Origin: Paracoccaceae bacterium | GTDB lineage: Bacteria > Pseudomonadota > Alphaproteobacteria > Rhodobacterales > Rhodobacteraceae | Length of the DNA: 45,050 nt | Assembly: GCA_011389685.1 (NCBI GenBank) | Contig: JAABTV010000028.1 | Coordinates: 1-45,050, forward strand | Reading direction: 5' to 3' | In this document: positions 41,849 through 45,050 of the stretch, one piece after another | Layout: every line of letters starts with the position of its first letter | Numbering within the stretch: position 1 is the stretch's first letter | Made by a program: the position numbers and the translations under genes | The notes under the pieces: model-generated | The model's input: only the letters and a program-made list of their open reading frames with translations | What the model was told of the DNA's origin: nothing | Database searches by the model: none

Positions 41849-41978
41849 GGGTCGGGCTCCGCTCGGGATGGTCGGGTTCGGCGACAGGTTATAGTGTTTG
41901 CCGGGCGGTCTTAACCCCCGAAGTGCAGGGCCGGGCCGCGGGTGCAGGCGAAGCTGCCAATTTTCGCAAAACGTTGTC

Positions 41979-42007
41979 TTGACAGGTGCGGGGCCTGGGC
42001 TTAGCTA
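41979..42007 (+). promoter_or_regulatory. Sigma-70-type promoter of groESL
   Basis: TTGACA (41979-41984), a 17-base spacer and TAGCTA (42002-42007) form a good -35/-10 pair. The CIRCE operator begins eight bases after the -10, which places the transcription start inside or just before it, as is known for HrcA-controlled chaperonin operons. Confidence 0.8.
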
Positions 42008-42014
42008 TGCGCCG

Positions 42015-42041
42015 TTAGCACTCGAACCCAGTGAGTGCTAA
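42015..42041. promoter_or_regulatory. CIRCE operator (HrcA-binding site)
   Basis: TTAGCACTC-N9-GAGTGCTAA is a perfect match to the CIRCE consensus. It lies between the promoter and the groES start. HrcA, known to bind this site and to need GroEL for folding, should repress the operon until heat or misfolded proteins engage GroEL. Confidence 0.97.
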
Positions 42042-42106
42042 TGTCCGCTCACGTGCTTCGGGCGTGGCGGGCTCGGGAGAAACGACTGTCTCAGAGGAGA
42101 ACAGAA

Positions 42107-42418
42107 ATGGCATTTACACCGCTTCATGACCGCGTGGTCGTGCGCCGCGTCGAAAGCGAAGAGAAAACCGCAGGCGGGCTGATCATCCCCGACAGCGCCA
42201 AGGAAAAGCCGGCGGAAGGTGAAATCGTCGCAGTTGGCGCGGGCGCGCGCGACGATGACGGCGACCGCATCGCCCTTGATGTCAAGGTAGGCGATCGCGT
42301 TCTGTTCGGCAAGTGGTCGGGCACGGAAGTGACGATCGACGGCGAGGAACTGTTGATCATGAAAGAGGCCGACATCATGGGCATCATGGACAACGGCAAG
42401 GCCGCCAAGGCGGCCTGA
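42107..42418 (+). CDS. groES: Co-chaperonin GroES
   Basis: A 103-residue lid of the GroEL chamber. Family blocks are [33 protein letters not shown], the mobile-loop sequence being in the last part, and [15 protein letters not shown] at the end. AGAGGAGA lies seven bases before ATG 42107; the in-frame ATG at 42041 would lie on the CIRCE site and is rejected. A short Ala/Lys tail (GKAAKAA) extends the usual C-terminus by a few residues. First gene of groESL. Confidence 0.96.
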   Translation: MAFTPLHDRVVVRRVESEEKTAGGLIIPDSAKEKPAEGEIVAVGAGARDDDGDRIALDVKVGDRVLFGKWSGTEVTIDGEELLIMKEADIMGIMDNGKAAKAA

Positions 42419-42434
42419 ATTCCGCGGATCGTGA

Positions 42435-44129
<1,695 letters not shown>

Positions 44130-44260
44130 TCACAATTCCTTCGGGAATTGTGATGCGACAGGCGCCCGGCCTCCTGGCCGGGCTGCCGAGAGCCCGAGGA
44201 CGAATTCGCTTCAGCGAATTCTGTCCAGCGACAGTGCAAAGGCGCCGAAAGGCGCCTTTG
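44130..44260 (+). terminator. Four consecutive perfect hairpins downstream of groEL
   Basis: Stems of 10 bp with a TTCG loop (44130-44153, directly abutting the stop codon), 8 bp (44164-44183), 9 bp (44202-44221) and 10 bp with a GAAA loop (44237-44260) follow one another. None has a long T-run. They could together stabilise the abundant groESL mRNA against 3' exonucleases and end transcription. Confidence 0.65.
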
Positions 44261-44518
44261 TCACGAGAGCAGGTATTCGCCACCTGACAAAAGGTTCCCG
44301 GTTTCGCTCTGGTGCACCCTTGGGTGGCTCGAACGAAGCTGCGAGCGTCGGCGATGCGGACCTTACGGACGTTCGTGAACTGACGCTCATACCAACAGCC
44401 TTGGCCTTTGCCCGCCGAGAAATCCACAGGGCAAACGGACTGGAGCCAAACTTACCAAGTGACCGCGCTGCATGGGGAGCAAGAAAAATACCAAAGCAGC
44501 AAGGTGCAGGATTGGCAT
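44261..44518. other. Intergenic relic DNA
   Basis: No gene was recognised in this interval. The short frames on both strands have no ribosome-binding site or domain. It connects the groEL hairpins with the truncated transposase and is probably insertion-site debris. Confidence 0.4.
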
Positions 44519-45050
44519 TTACGCCCCCGTCGCTTGAAAGAGTTTTGTGGGGAAGATCTCTTCGAGTGCGGCCCGGAAACCCATGGCACCATCTCCGATC
44601 GCCAGCTTTGGAGCCGTGAGACCACAGGCCTTGAGCCGTGACACCGTCTTGGCCGAGAAGCCGGTTGCGTCAGGCCCCGCGAGTGCCTTCAGCGCCTGAC
44701 CCATTTCCCCGGTGGAGATACCCTTGAGGTAGAGCCAGGGCAGGGCTGTCTCGACGGAATTGGCCTTTTGAACTTGGGGTGGGACCGAAGCGGAACGGAA
44801 CGTGACAGGCTTACAGGTCTTCGAGCGCAGCTTCGGCACCTGAACCGTCACGGAGCCCGAGGCCGGTCTGCGCGGCGCGTTCGGGGTGATGGCCATTGCG
44901 AACGATCATGGCGCGGCCCTCGGGCGTGCGTTGGTCCTGGAATTGCGCGAGGACTCCTTCGAGCCTGCCCGGAGGGAGTGTCATGAACTCTGTGTATCCG
45001 GCCCGGTCCATGCGGTTTGAGATACTCAAGCGTCGAAGCGCTCGCCGAAC
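44519..45050 (-). pseudogene. IS256-family transposase remnant
   Basis: The minus strand from 45029 reads FMTLPPGRLEGVLAQF and VRNGHHPERAAQTGLG in one frame. The sequence then continues as VTVQVPKLRSK, VTFRSASVPP, ALPWLYLKGISTGEMG and KTVSRLK in another, so there is a frameshift near 44850-44895. After KTVSRLK the sequence jumps to GLTAPKLAIGDGAMGF, which in complete mutator-type transposases lies some 80 residues later, and the frame stops at 44519 before the last third. The first catalytic Asp region and the C-terminal Glu are lost. The copy is dead. The N-terminal end may continue past the window edge. Confidence 0.8.

Noticed and set aside
42041..42106. Upstream in-frame start for groES
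   Set aside because: It would begin on the CIRCE operator, has no ribosome-binding site, and the family start MAFTPLHD is at 42107.
44300..44420. Short minus-strand frame with Cys residues downstream of groEL
   Set aside because: No ribosome-binding site or domain; it spans hairpins of the groEL 3' region and looks like relic DNA.

Overview
The window looks like a chromosomal segment of a GC-rich alphaproteobacterium of the Rhodobacteraceae (Roseobacter/Rhodobacter group). This rests on gene content: an NAD-linked molybdenum formate dehydrogenase operon (fds genes with fdhD), a tandem glycine riboswitch in front of gcvTHP, a perfect CIRCE element in front of groESL, and palindrome-type intergenic repeats that I associate with this family. 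No rRNA or tRNA gene was recognised.

Layout. 1-200: decayed right end of an IS3-family element. 308-5188 (minus): DeoR-type regulator, ATPase, solute-binding protein and two permeases of a UgpBAEC-like glycerol-phosphate/sugar importer, with overlapping or nearly abutting genes. 5189-6700: gene-poor DNA with a strong terminator and a SulP transporter remnant, followed by an intact small XRE regulator. 7150-10615 (minus): an unusual three-gene operon of alpha/beta hydrolase, P-loop protein and an ABC half-transporter whose Walker A motif is absent. 10716-13541: secreted subtilisin-like protease with an Asp/Gly-rich segment, divergent from an ECF sigma factor and its putative anti-sigma factor. 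13674-14306: tyrosine recombinase whose catalytic Tyr codon has become Cys. 14960-18757 (minus): Kef-type antiporter, then a Slam-like outer-membrane barrel and a candidate surface lipoprotein.

19016-24174 (plus): stand-alone ModE-like DNA-binding domain, glycine riboswitch, gcvT, gcvH and gcvP. 24225-29274: inositol-monophosphatase-family enzyme, a 163-bp MITE-like palindrome, and the conserved ybbP/ybbA-tesA divergent block with overlapping start codons. 29338-31332 (minus): cold-shock protein and Ppx/GppA phosphatase. 31473-31527: 11-bp tandem repeat. 31693-38742 (minus): fds formate dehydrogenase operon preceded by a LysR regulator with candidate operators. 38804-41848: glutathione peroxidase, VOC protein, alpha/beta hydrolase and TraB/GumN-type protein. 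41979-44260: CIRCE-controlled groES-groEL followed by four perfect hairpins in a row. 44519-45050: IS256-family transposase remnant.

Together the genes are mostly housekeeping, with C1 metabolism (glycine cleavage giving CO2 and methylene-THF; formate oxidation to CO2 with NADH) as a theme. Between them lie accessory islands at both edges and around 5.5-7, 7-13.5, 13.7-15 and 16.7-18.8 kb. The most likely undescribed units are the hydrolase/P-loop/degenerate-ABC operon, the Slam-like protein with its adjacent lipoprotein, and the protease/ECF sigma module.
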